This document shows positions 1-9,277 of a DNA stretch of 64,000 bases, one piece after another (positions within the stretch are counted from its first letter, which is position 1; the number at the start of each line of letters is the position of its first letter). The notes below the pieces were generated by a model. The model was not told the DNA's origin, searched no databases, and saw only the letters and a list, made by a program, of their open reading frames with translations. Made by a program: the position numbers and the translations under genes. Source of the DNA: Elephas maximus indicus (lineage: Eukaryota; Chordata; Mammalia; Proboscidea; Elephantidae). The stretch covers positions 106,326,823 to 106,390,822 of the forward strand of contig NC_064822.1 in NCBI RefSeq assembly GCF_024166365.1. Reading direction: 5' to 3'.

Positions 1-699
1 ATAATGAAACAACAGTACACTCCCTGTATCCATCACCCCAATTTTAAAAAGTAGCTATCAGTATTTTTAAAAATTTCTCTTTCCCGGGTCACCCTGAAGC
101 CCAGGCTTTACTTGTTAGAAACAGATGAATGTTTAAAACTATTTTTTGAATACTTTAGCTTCTCAAATGTGAATATTCTGCAAACTGCTTTTATCTAAGT
201 TAGCTGGTTGCATGGTAGTTGGGTACAGTTTGAAGACTGAGACCTGTCCTTTAAAACGTGGGCTGGCCAAAAAGTAATTTAAGAATAACCTTGCTGTTCA
301 GTTATGAACATCTGAGACCCTCTGCCCAGAAAGCCAAGGGCGAATACTTGTGAACTGTGAGTCACCAGGCAGGGACGACCTTTGTTTTTCAGGAACTAGG
401 GACGTGGGTTGCGGAAATTGGGGAGGCTAGGAGGAAGGAAGGGGACATGTTGTGTTAAAGGGGCCTTGGAGATCGGCGTTTAATCAGGCTCCATCCACAG
501 ATTCTGTTTCCTGTTTAAAAGTCTTTGGCCCTCCGAGCTGGGGTGTACATGCGCTATGCGTGTGAAACTCCAGCAGGAAAATAGGAATAGTTTCCAAACG
601 CAGACAAGGGGCACCTGGAATTGAGGGATTATAAAGAAGGGATTATAATCACCTTTTCTTGTAAAGAAAAGTTGCGAACCGTTTCGTTTCGCTTCATGA

Positions 700-912
700 A
701 AACTAAGCTATGAGTCAACTTGTGCCAAACTTGTTTACTAATTAGGAAAAGGGCCTCTTGCCCTTAGCTTGACTGGAGCTGCATTTTCCCAGCACAGCCA
801 GTTCCTCCCTCCCCTTGCAGGTGATTGGCTCTGCGGTGTGGCCAGAGCCTACGTCCTGCAGTTAAATGAGTCAGGCTGTTAGCAGCCTGTTACAGTTTTT
901 TCTTCCGAAGTG
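700..912 (+). promoter_or_regulatory. METTL7A: METTL7A proximal promoter and 5' UTR (candidate)
   Basis: This is the sequence just upstream of the METTL7A start codon. It holds an inverted CCAAT box (ATTGG, 824-828) and a consensus AP-1/NF-E2 type site (TGAGTCA, 867-873). There is no TATA box at a useful distance and no strong CpG island. The transcription start cannot be placed from sequence alone. Bases 1-700 show no gene and no repeat I could name. Confidence 0.45.
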
Positions 913-1410
913 ATGGCGCTTGCCGTCCTCATTCTGCAGCTGGCTATCTTCATCCTGGCACTTCCCCTGTACCTACTGAACTTTCTGGGCATATGGAGCC
1001 GGATATGCAAACGATTATTGCCCTACTTCTTGATGAGGTTCAGTGTGATCTACAATGAACAGATGGCAAGCAAGAAGCGGGAGCTATTCAGCAATCTTCA
1101 GGAGTTTGCGGGCCCTTCCGGGAAACTCTCTCTGCTGGAGGTGGGCTGTGGCACGGGAGCCAACTTCAAGTTCTTTCCGCCTGGATGCAGGGTGACCTGT
1201 GTTGACCCCAACCCCAACTTTGAGAATTTCTTGATCAGGAGCATCGCAGAGCACCCTCACCTGCAATTAGAGCACTTCGTGGTGGCTGTTGGGGAGAACA
1301 TGCACCAGGTGGCCGATGGCTCCGTGGATGTGGTGGTCTGCACCCTGGTCCTGTGCTCCGTGGAGAGCCAGGAGCGGATGCTCCAAGAGGTGTGCAGAGT
1401 GCTAAGGCAG
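913..1410 (+). CDS. METTL7A: METTL7A (TMT1A) coding exon 1
   Basis: METTL7A (now TMT1A) is an S-adenosylmethionine-dependent methyltransferase of ER and lipid-droplet membranes; family members methylate small thiols. The exon encodes residues 1-166. Residues 1 to about 28 form a hydrophobic N-terminal membrane anchor (LLNFLGIW near its end). The SAM-binding motif I follows (LLEVGCGTGANF) and then the acidic-loop motif CVDPNPNF. Identity to human METTL7A as I know it is high throughout, for example YNEQMASKKRELFSNLQEF. The start is the ATG at 913, with G at -3 and +4; the preceding in-frame GTG at 910 is not needed. The exon ends in phase 0 at CAG before gtaagt. The last codon gives Gln166, where the human protein has Pro in the LRPGG motif. 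The reading frame is intact. Confidence 0.96.
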
Positions 1411-1499
1411 GTAAGTGAGGGAGTGGAGGGAGGACTTGTTAGTAGCAGGCACTATCACCACTATCAATTTAAGATGGAGCAAACATTCTGACTTAAAAA

Positions 1500-1675
1500 G
1501 TAAAACCGCACTGAGTTTATGTTAATGGTGGTGGAATATTTTGGAAAAGGATGGCAATAATGGTGGTACAACATGAAAAATGCAATTAATGTCATTGAAC
1601 TGTAAATGTGGAAGATGTGTTGGAGAATGTTTTACAGTGTGTATATTTTCACCACAATTTAAAAAGTAAAGCCAC
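1500..1675 (+). repeat. LINE-1 3' end fragment
   Basis: The segment contains 'gtttatgttaatgg' followed by a 'tcattgaactgta...gtgtgtatattttcacca' ending. The same arrangement recurs at 3920-4080 and 33290-33440. It resembles the tail of a lineage-specific LINE-1 subfamily. No coding remains. Confidence 0.5.
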
Positions 1676-2091
1676 TGGAGAAGAAACGGTTGGATTAAAA
1701 AATCATAAGAGAGGCAAGGGAAAACTATAAAGTGGAAAAGCAGTTATAAAGATTGATAAACCTGAATACATAAAAATTGAAAATTCCTGCAAGAGAAAAA
1801 AGCACTATAAACAAAGTTTATAAACAACTTGGGCGAAGAATTTAACAGGAATGATGCACGAAGTATTCCTTCATATTAAAAGGCATTACAAATCAATAGG
1901 ATCAATATGGTGAGATGTATCAATGAGAAAAACACAAGAGAAAAATGGGCAAAAAGGAGGAACGGGAAGATAAATTAAAAATAGCCAATTATATGATAAC
2001 AATGTTCAACAAATTAAAGCAAGATACCATTTTTACCTATTTTATTCTCAGAGACTTTTATGGTCAGTATTTTATGGTGTTGAGGCCAGTT

Positions 2092-2606
2092 TGAAATAGG
2101 CTGCTCAGCCATATCTTGAACAGTACCTGAGACAATGTTTTTTTCCTTCTTCTTTCTCTCCTTTCCCTCCCCTAGCCCATCCCTGCCTCCAAGTAAGATC
2201 CCGATATTAGCTCCCCAAATGGTTAAGTGCTAACCGATGTTTCCTCTAAGACTATGGAAAACAAGTGATACTGATCTAAGCCTGTCCAATAAGACAAAGG
2301 ATGGCGCCAGCTACCCCCTTAGCTCGTGGGATAATGGCAGGAAAAGATCAACATGTTTGAGATAAGACCACTAAAACCAAACAGAAGAAAAAGAAGCGCA
2401 CATTCCAAAAGTCCCTAAAACTTATGGCCCCCTTTGCCCTAAAAACCTAAAATAGTCTGGTGAGACAGACGACTTTAGGAGGAGATCATTCCCCTCTGTC
2501 TCCATAGATCGGTATATCTAATAAAGCTCTTGCTACCCACCTCACCCCTGTCTCAAGAAGTGGCTGTTTGCGGCAGGTGGCTCTAACTCGCGAAATTGCG
2601 GTAACA
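2092..2606 (+). mobile_element. ERV-A family LTR, upstream copy
   Basis: The element starts TG and ends CA (515 bp) and is about 85-90% similar by eye to the LTR at 5314-5825. It carries an AATAAA polyadenylation signal inside 'taataaagctcttgc' near 2519. Bases 2607-2635 after it resemble a short piece of retroviral leader, so it may be a 5' LTR with most of the provirus lost rather than a clean solo LTR. It sits inside an old LINE-1. Confidence 0.75.
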
Positions 2607-3052
2607 GGTTTGGGGGAATGGAGTCCCCCACACACATAGGAAGAAGTGAAAAGTAGTGTGAAGTGTGCCACTTCTCTGAAGGACAGCTTGAAAATTTAAA
2701 CTGCACACATTCCTTTATTCAGCAATTCCACATCTTGGAATTATCCTACAAATGTGGGAAAATTCACCCATATGAAGGATATTCCTTACAGTAGTATTGG
2801 TAATAGCACGAACTGAAACTAGCCTAAATATCCATCCACAGGAGTACATTGTCACATACTATAAAGGAATACTGTACAGTTGTTCAGAAGAATGAGGAAG
2901 AGTTATATATGCTGATTAAAAAAACAAAACAAGAGAAGATGTTAAATGTAAAAAGCAGTTAAGGTGCAGAATACTATGTAGAGTATAATCCCATATGTGT
3001 CCGGGAGGAAAAGTAGATACATACATACATAGATATATACACAAAATACATA

Positions 3053-3191
3053 GTTACTAATTACCAATTCCTACATAGCAGTAATTTATATAAGCATCCA
3101 CTGATTGAATAAAATATCTAATGACAAAATGTTACCATGAATTCAGTAATGCTTTTAAATGAATCTGTATTTCATTAATTGTAGCATTTAC
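3053..3191 (+). repeat. Unidentified 139-bp segment, copy 1
   Basis: The segment is about 88-90% identical by eye to 24530-24661 in the same orientation, sharing 'acatagcagtaatttata' and 'accatgaattcagtaatgc'. It interrupts the LINE-1 3' UTR around it. I do not recognise the family, and there are no terminal inverted repeats or poly-A. Confidence 0.55.
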
Positions 3192-3399
3192 GTTAAGAGT
3201 TTTTTTTTAAATGGGAATGATAGACGAACTATTAACATGGTTCCCCTCTGGGGAATGGGACTGGATGCAGGGGAAGAAGACTTACTTTAATTTTATACAT
3301 TTTGTATAGCTTGCAATTTTGTACCCCTGTATGTCATTTTCACATATTACTTTTATTATATATGTGTATATATATATTTTATGTTTAAAATAGTTTTAT

Positions 3400-4080
3400 T
3401 CTGTAACTTGTTGCATAGTGCCTAGGGTCTTAAAAGCTTGCAAGGGGCCATCCAAGCCCCAACAACTGGTCTCTATTTGCCTGGAACAACTGGGGAAGGA
3501 GAGTCAGGAATAGGAGGAGGATATGGAATGTGTGGCAAATTGCTTCCACGAACAATTGCCTCCTTTGCCAAGAGACCAGAACAACTGGAAGATATCTGGC
3601 TACCATTACTGAACATTTTGATCAAAAGATTCTGTAGAAGAATCCTGATCAAAGGGAAAAATGGAAAACAGAATTTCAAATTCTTACGGACTCCAGACAT
3701 TCTGGGACCCAGGGGCCTGGATGAACCCCTGAAACTATTGCTTTGAGGTAATCTTTAAACTTTAAACCAAAAATATCCCCTGAAGCCTTCTTAAAACCAA
3801 ACAGTAGTTTGACTAAGCTAGTAATGAATGTCTGCCTTGAGCACTGTGCTCTTTTGAGATCTATCAATATGGGATCAAACTGACAAGAGCAACACAAAAG
3901 ATTAGACAGGAACCTTAGGGGACAGTGAGTTTATGTTAATGGGGGAGAAACAGCTCAGGAAAGGAGGATCAGAATGGTTGCACAACTTCAATGTTACTGA
4001 ATTGTACACACAAACTGTTGAATTAGTGTCTGTTTTGCTGTATGTATTAACAACAGCAACAAAATAAGTTTTTTTCAAAG
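3400..4080 (+). repeat. LINE-1 3' UTR, older lineage-specific subfamily
   Basis: It opens with 'gggtcttaaaagcttgcaag', a phrase shared with the younger LINE-1 3' UTRs at 40.6, 41.3 and 53.2 kb. It ends in 'ttactgaattgtacac' and an A-rich tail with 'aacaacagcaacaaaa'. The related stretch at 13690-14060 shares 'gaacattt.tgatcaaa'. The open frame at 3438-3746 lies in this UTR and is not a gene. Confidence 0.55.
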
Positions 4081-4222
4081 TGAAAGAAAAAAGCAGTTTT
4101 ACAGTAAGTCTGGATTACCAACCTCTGATTTACAGACAACTCGTACATCCCCTTTAATGTTATGTAAATTCGCCCTCACTTTGAAACAATTGAACCAACC
4201 CCTACCGGAAAAAAAAAAAAAC

Positions 4223-4430
4223 AATCAAACCCACTGCTGCCAAGTTGATTCCAACTCATAGTGACCCTATAGGACACAGTAGAACTGCCCCAAGAAGTTT
4301 TCAAGGCCCTAATCTTTGCAGAAGCAGACTTGCACATCCTTCTCCAGTGGAGCAGCTGTTGGGCTGGAACTGCTGATCTTTCGGTTAGCAACCTGGCACT
4401 TAACCAGTGCGCTCTCAGGGCTCCCTGCTC
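4223..4430 (-). mobile_element. AfroSINE, long subtype
   Basis: Antisense copy. The RTE-like end 'aagttgattccaactcatagtgaccc' comes first on the + strand and the tRNA-like head 'ggttagcaac...cagggct' last. It carries the extra 30-base block 'tctttgcagaagcagactt' that marks a longer subtype. Confidence 0.85.
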
Positions 4431-4521
4431 CCAACAGATTCGCCATCAAGTCACCTTCACTTGCTGCGTGTGCAGCTTTTACATCATTGAAAAGGCTTTG
4501 AGCCTTTTCTTGCACTAAACT

Positions 4522-4689
4522 CACTGCCGAGTCAGTTCAGACTCATAGCGACCCTGTAAGGTTTCCAAGGCAGTAAATCTGTACGGAAGCAGACTGCCAC
4601 GTCTTTCTCCCACAGAGCTGATGGTGGTTTCAAACTGCCGACCTTTTGGTTAGCAGTTGAGTGGCTTAACCACTGCGCCACCAGGGCTC
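4522..4689 (-). mobile_element. AfroSINE, long subtype
   Basis: Antisense copy with the block 'ggaagcagactgccacgtc' and the head 'ccactgcgccaccagggct'. A short deletion removes the usual 'atggggcagttctac' segment. Confidence 0.8.
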
Positions 4690-4698
4690 GTTGTACTA

Positions 4699-4852
4699 AA
4701 ACACGTTGCCATCAAGTCAGTTCAAACTCATAGTGACCCTATAGAACTGAGTAGAACTGCTCCGTAGGGTTTCCAAGGAGCACCTGGTGGATTTGAACTG
4801 CTGACCTTGTGGTTAGCTGCCAAACTTAACCACTACACCACCAGGGTTTCCC
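4699..4852 (-). mobile_element. AfroSINE, short subtype
   Basis: Antisense copy, nearly complete, from 'cgttgccatcaagtcagtt' to 'ccaccagggtttcc'. It lies head-to-tail just after the preceding SINE. Confidence 0.88.
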
Positions 4853-5139
4853 CTGGCCCTGGAAAGTAAGGCTAAATAAGAATCGTATTCACCTGTTTCA
4901 ACATACCTGTAAATTCGACTTAAAGACACAGGGGACTTAGGAGCTGGGGACTGCCTGTATTCTGAACAAAGCTGAGCGTACCAAAAGTGTGGATATTTTA
5001 ACATTTTAATTTACTATTCTATGGGAAAGGGATGTTTTGTAATCCCCGGTTTTACTGTCTAATAGAGGAAGCTCCTCAGGAGGCAAAGAAGTTGGGGACA
5101 GGGTTTAGCAGCAATAATATAATCCTGTCTTTGGGTCAG

Positions 5140-5312
5140 AGTCCCTGGGTGGTACAAACGATTAACACACTTGAGGTTCAAGTTCACCCAGAGGTGAGAG
5201 GCCTGGGGATCTACTCTTAAAACGCCAGCTACGGAGAACCCTGTAGAGCGTGATCCCACTCCGACATAACACGGGGTCACCACGAGTCGTACCAACTCCA
5301 GGGTAACTGGTC
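5140..5312 (+). mobile_element. Diverged AfroSINE
   Basis: Sense copy of a divergent member: 'gtccctgggtggtacaaacg' head and 'cacgagtcgtaccaactc' tail, with a different middle. It abuts the ERV-A LTR start at 5314. Confidence 0.6.
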
Positions 5313-5313
5313 T

Positions 5314-5825
5314 TGAAACAGGCTGCTCAGCCAGATCTTGAATAATACCTGGGCCAATTTTTTTTCCCCTTCTTCTTTCTCTCCACTAGCTCATCCCTGC
5401 CTCCAAGTAAGATCCTGATGTTAGCTCCCCAAATGGTTAAGTGCTAACCAGTGTTTCGTCTAGGACTGTAGAAAACAAGTGACATTGATCCAAGGCTGTC
5501 AAATAAGGTGAAGGATGGCACCAGCCACCCCCTGAGCCTATGGATAATGGCCGAAAAGATCAACATGTGTGAGATACCACCACGGAAACCAAACAGAAGA
5601 AAGAGAATGCACATTTCACAAGTTCCTAAAACCCATGTCCCCCTTTCCCTATAAAACTCCAGCTTGGACAGCAGCTCCTGGAGACAGACAACTTTAGGAG
5701 GAGCTCAATCCCCTCTGTCTCCATATACCAGTATATATAATAAAGCTCTTGCTACCCACCTTAACCTGGTCTCAAGAATTGGCTGTTTGCTGCATGTAGC
5801 TCTAACTCGAGAAATTGCGGTAACA
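5314..5825 (+). mobile_element. ERV-A 5' LTR
   Basis: A 512-bp LTR starting TGAAACAGGC and ending GGTAACA, with AATAAA at about 5738-5743. It matches the LTR at 2092-2606. Retroviral leader sequence follows directly, so this is the 5' LTR of a truncated provirus on the + strand. Confidence 0.8.
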
Positions 5826-7560
5826 ATTTAGTGGCCCTTATAGGGACTCCAGCCACGGTGGCCCCATGGCAGGGCCCAGGCCTGACGACAGTTCTCATAT
5901 CAAGCGGCCACTGTTTGTCCCCAGAGGCTATCCCCAGACCCGGGCTTCCCTGCAGCATCACTGGTTCCCAACCGCCCAAAGAGGTGGGTGAAGGCAAGAC
6001 CTAATCAGATCCCCAGGTGAGTCCGCGACCCTCTCCTTGTTGCGCTCAGGGCCGTGGTAGATAGGGTGGGCCAGCATGGCTCCCGGAACTGGACCCGGAC
6101 TCTTGGTTTCTAAGTGGCACCTTGGATGACTGTCCACGTGAGTAGGATCGCAAGGAGGGATTTTTGACTCTAGAGCTGGGCCGGCATATGAGTGTGTAGC
6201 GGCTGTCAGTTTTTGTGTTTGGATGTTGTCTGTCTCTGGTTGGTGCACTCTGGTTTGGGGAAGTGGATATAGACATCTCTATCTATTTAGATTGGGAGAT
6301 TGAAGCCCCTCCGTCTGGCATTGGGGATAGGAGGTGTCTGGAGGCTTGAAGTGGAGGTTCAAACTTTCCTAGTGATGCGTTAGACCTCACTAAGATTATC
6401 CTCCTTCCCTCTTTCCTTTTTGGCTTGTCTGGTCCTGGCGCTCTGTCTGTTCATCTTATGGGTGAATCTTATGTGTGACGGGGGCTGTCTGGGAGTTTGA
6501 GGCTGCCAAGATCACCTCCGTAACCTGGCTGGCTGTATGGGAGGTTGAGACTTCAAGATTATCTCTGCTGCCTCTGTTTCTTATGTGTAATTTATGTGTG
6601 ATGCATAGAAAGTAATTGGTGAGAAAAAAAACTTAGGGTGAATTAAAACATAGAGACTACAGAAACCCTGGTGGCATAGTGTTTAAGTGCTACAGGTGCT
6701 AACCAAAGGGTTGGCAGTTGGAGTCCACCAGCCACTCCTTGGAAACTCTATGGGGCAGTTCTACTCCATCCTATAGGGTCGCTATGAGTCAGAATCAACT
6801 GGACTGCACTGAGTTTGGTTTTTGGTTTTTACAGAGTCCTGAGGATTTGTTGATTGGGCTGAAAAAAAAAAAAAAAAAAAGGAGAGATGCATGGGGAGAA
6901 CAGATTTTCAGTCTAGACTGGGATTTGAATCACAATACAGAGAACACTCAGGGCAGTGTGTTAAGATTTTAAAAAGAGGTTCTGTCCCAGAGCTGAGAAA
7001 ACTCTTGGCTGCAGTTCCTGAGACAAATTAATTCCTACTGGACTAAAAGAAGTGCTGGAGGTATCAACTACCCATAAAAATAAAAAGCTAGGTTCTTGGA
7101 ACAGTTAATTAGACAGAATGAAAAGTCAAGAGAACGTAATAAGAGATTCAGCCCTAGGGTGCATCCTTAAACATTAGAAATTCTGAAATTCGTACAATCA
7201 ATTAAAAAAAAAAAAAAAACTTAAACTGAGGGAAGTATAGGGTTAAAAATCTCTTGGCTAATAAAACTGACCTGCCAAGTTTACTCTGAGATATGGAGAG
7301 AAAAAGAATTCTACAGCCCCAAAAAGCCAGGCAGCTTTCCTAACTGCTACCCTGCAGGCTAAAGACCATCCCCAAAAAGAACAAAGACAAGGAGGGAGAC
7401 CAAAGCTACAGCAGCAGAGAAAGCCCTGCACCCCTTTGGAAAGAGACCAGTGTAGCTGGTGTAAAGAAAAAAAAAAAAAAGATAATTTTGTCTTAAAAGG
7501 AAAGTAGCAGTTCTAGAACAGCAAAAGAGAAAGAAATTGTTATCTTTTGCCTTTCAAAAT
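5826..7560 (+). pseudogene. ERV-A leader and gag remnant
   Basis: After the LTR comes a GC-rich leader of the length usual for class I retroviruses. A primer-binding-site candidate starts at about 5832 and there is a consensus splice donor (cccaggtgagt, GT at 6017). Gag is largely destroyed. At 7445-7470 the reading D-Q-C-S-W-C-K-E-K can still be seen, which is the first half of a CCHC nucleocapsid zinc knuckle (Cys codons 7451 and 7460). A run of As replaces the rest. An AfroSINE interrupts the leader at 6661-6830. No pol of this virus is recognisable downstream. Confidence 0.6.
6661..6830 (+). mobile_element. AfroSINE
   Basis: Full-length sense copy, 'aaaccctggtggcatagtg' to 'gagtttggtttttgg', inside the ERV-A leader. 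It therefore post-dates that provirus. Confidence 0.9.
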
Positions 7561-8809
7561 GCCTAGGTGCACTTAAACAGATATAAATGAATTGGGATGA
7601 CTCCCTCCAGCCCCCAGTCTCCCTAACTAAAAATTGATAAGATTCATTTACAAAATTGCTAAAGAGCTTTGATACTTACTGAGTAAATAGCCTTTCAAAA
7701 TGCCTCCTGTCAATTTAAACACATGTAAATCTGATCTTGTCTTCTACCTAGAGTTAAAAGGCAGGTAGGGCGGGGCAAGATCAGGCCTTCTCAGCCCCTA
7801 GCCCTAGTCTCCAGGGTCTATAGCTCCAGGGAACCTTTTAAAAGATTCCTTTCAACTAGGTGGAGACTCTTGTAAGACAAAAGATAAAATTGCTACAGTT
7901 ATCAGAAACTGGGTGGATCCCAATCATAAAAAACCTGTAAACAAGTTCTCTCTATTGTAAGAGAACTTTAAGTTAAAGCCAAAAAGAAAAATATGTTTAT
8001 GTGTATGTTTGGGTCTGCTAATGAGTGAGTTCATTTTTGCCATTTAAGGGGATATACTATTTTACTGTAAGAGATATACAACAAAGAATGTTTAAGAGGT
8101 TTATTGAAAAAAAGAAGTTTACTTGGTAATGGTCAAAAGTTTAATCTGTCTGACTAAAGTTTAATGGCTTAATTTATGAAATTTTTAAGAACTTTGACGT
8201 TAAATAGCACACAAAACAAAGGATTAGGTTTCTTGCTGTTAAAATAACAACTTTCTTTGATTACTGAGTTAGAGTTACTGTCTTCTGTGTGTAATCTGCT
8301 TCAAAGACAGAGGTTTAGTCTGTCATTAGAATAAGATTCCTGAGTCAGAAACCAAGCCACATGGCTTTAGAAAAAAGAAAAACTAAGGTTCTTAATTTAA
8401 GATTTTTGGTTAAAGTATTGTGTCTTGGTAACTTATGATAAACTCCTGACAAGTTGGGAAGCCACACAATTTTTATAAAGTGCTAAAAAGGTTTATTTAA
8501 CATGTTATAAATTACATAGAACGTGTTATTAAAATCATGAGAAGTGCCTGATTCTTTCTATTTGGGCTAAAACTTACATGTTAGTATTTCCTCTTGTGTT
8601 TTTGCCTAATATTAGACAACAAACATGTAATATTATGCCGTAATTTTATTATTATTTCTTTATTGCTAACTTGGTCACAAATTTATTTTTTTAAATCTGA
8701 CAATGGTTTGATTGGAGAATTCACGGCATTTACCTATGGAGTTATTTTTATTACTATTCAGGTATTTAGAAAGTTGATAATCTTAGTATATTCTTAATAT
8801 ATCCTGACT
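7561..8809. other. AT-rich stretch, probably decayed retroviral interior
   Basis: No gene is visible. The phrase 'gcctttcaaaatgcct' occurs twice, at about 7552 and 7689, with similar following sequence, suggesting a short diverged duplication. Many short A and T runs occur. It may be decayed ERV interior, but no motif proves this. Confidence 0.3.
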
Positions 8810-8820
8810 ATATGGCATTA

Positions 8821-8984
8821 GGAAACCCTGGTGTCATAGTGGTTAAGTGCTATTATGGCTGCTAACCAAAGGGTCAGCAGTTCGAATCCACCAGGCGCTC
8901 CTTGGAAACTCTACGGGGCAGTTCTACTCTGTCCTATAGGGTTGCTATGAGTCAGGATCGACTCAGTGGCACTGGGTTTTTTGG
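8821..8984 (+). mobile_element. AfroSINE with target duplication
   Basis: Sense full-length copy. Near-identical 11-bp flanks ATATGGCATTA (8810-8820) and ATATGGTATTA (8985-8995) are its target-site duplication. Confidence 0.92.
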
Positions 8985-9277
8985 ATATGGTATTAAGTCT
9001 CAAAATTATTACATAGTGTATCTAAAGCTGTTTAAAAATATGGTTAATGGTTGTATTTAGCAATACTTTTATTTAAAGTTTTTTTTTTTTAACTGATTTT
9101 ATTTGGCCTTTATGTTGTTCTTGTAATTGATTTCTATCAGGTCTTTGACCATTAAAAATTATGTTTATAAATTAATCATAACTGTATTGCATTTTGTCAT
9201 CTGCAGATAAGTTTTTACTTTACTGATTTTCTGAAAATATTTGACCAGACTATCCCAACAAAAAAGATAGACTATAT

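Larger units (their letters stand above)
1690..3370 (+). mobile_element. Old LINE-1 (L1M-type) fragment, split by LTR and another insert
   Basis: The stretch at 1690-2091 and 2690-3370 reads as the 3' end of ORF2 and 3' UTR of an old mammalian LINE-1. Diagnostic phrases are 'cagcaattccaca' at about 2720, 'ggaatactgta' at about 2870 and 'ttcccctctggggaa' at about 3242. An LTR (2092-2606) and the 3053-3191 segment interrupt it. No open reading frame survives. Confidence 0.6.
4097..4959. mobile_element. Tigger/pogo-like non-autonomous DNA transposon, copy 1, with SINE insertions
   Basis: Pieces at 4097-4222, 4431-4521 and 4856-4959 match the intact copy at 32622-32997 and the copy at 34185-35511. 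Shared phrases include 'tatgtaaatt', 'actttgaaac.attgagcc' and 'aaagacaca', and the right terminal repeat 'ctggggactgcctgta' ends at 4959. The left terminus is degraded. Three antisense SINEs are inserted. No transposase coding is present. Confidence 0.6.

Noticed and set aside
910..912. GTG as the METTL7A start codon
   Set aside because: The frame extends to GTG at 910, but the ATG at 913 has good context and aligns with the known start of the family.
1411..1491. Read-through extension of METTL7A exon 1
   Set aside because: The frame runs past the gtaagt donor for 27 codons, but exon 2 at 26440 restores the known protein exactly.
3438..3746. 102-codon + strand frame as a gene
   Set aside because: It lies in a LINE-1 3' UTR family also present at 13.7 kb, with no protein motif.
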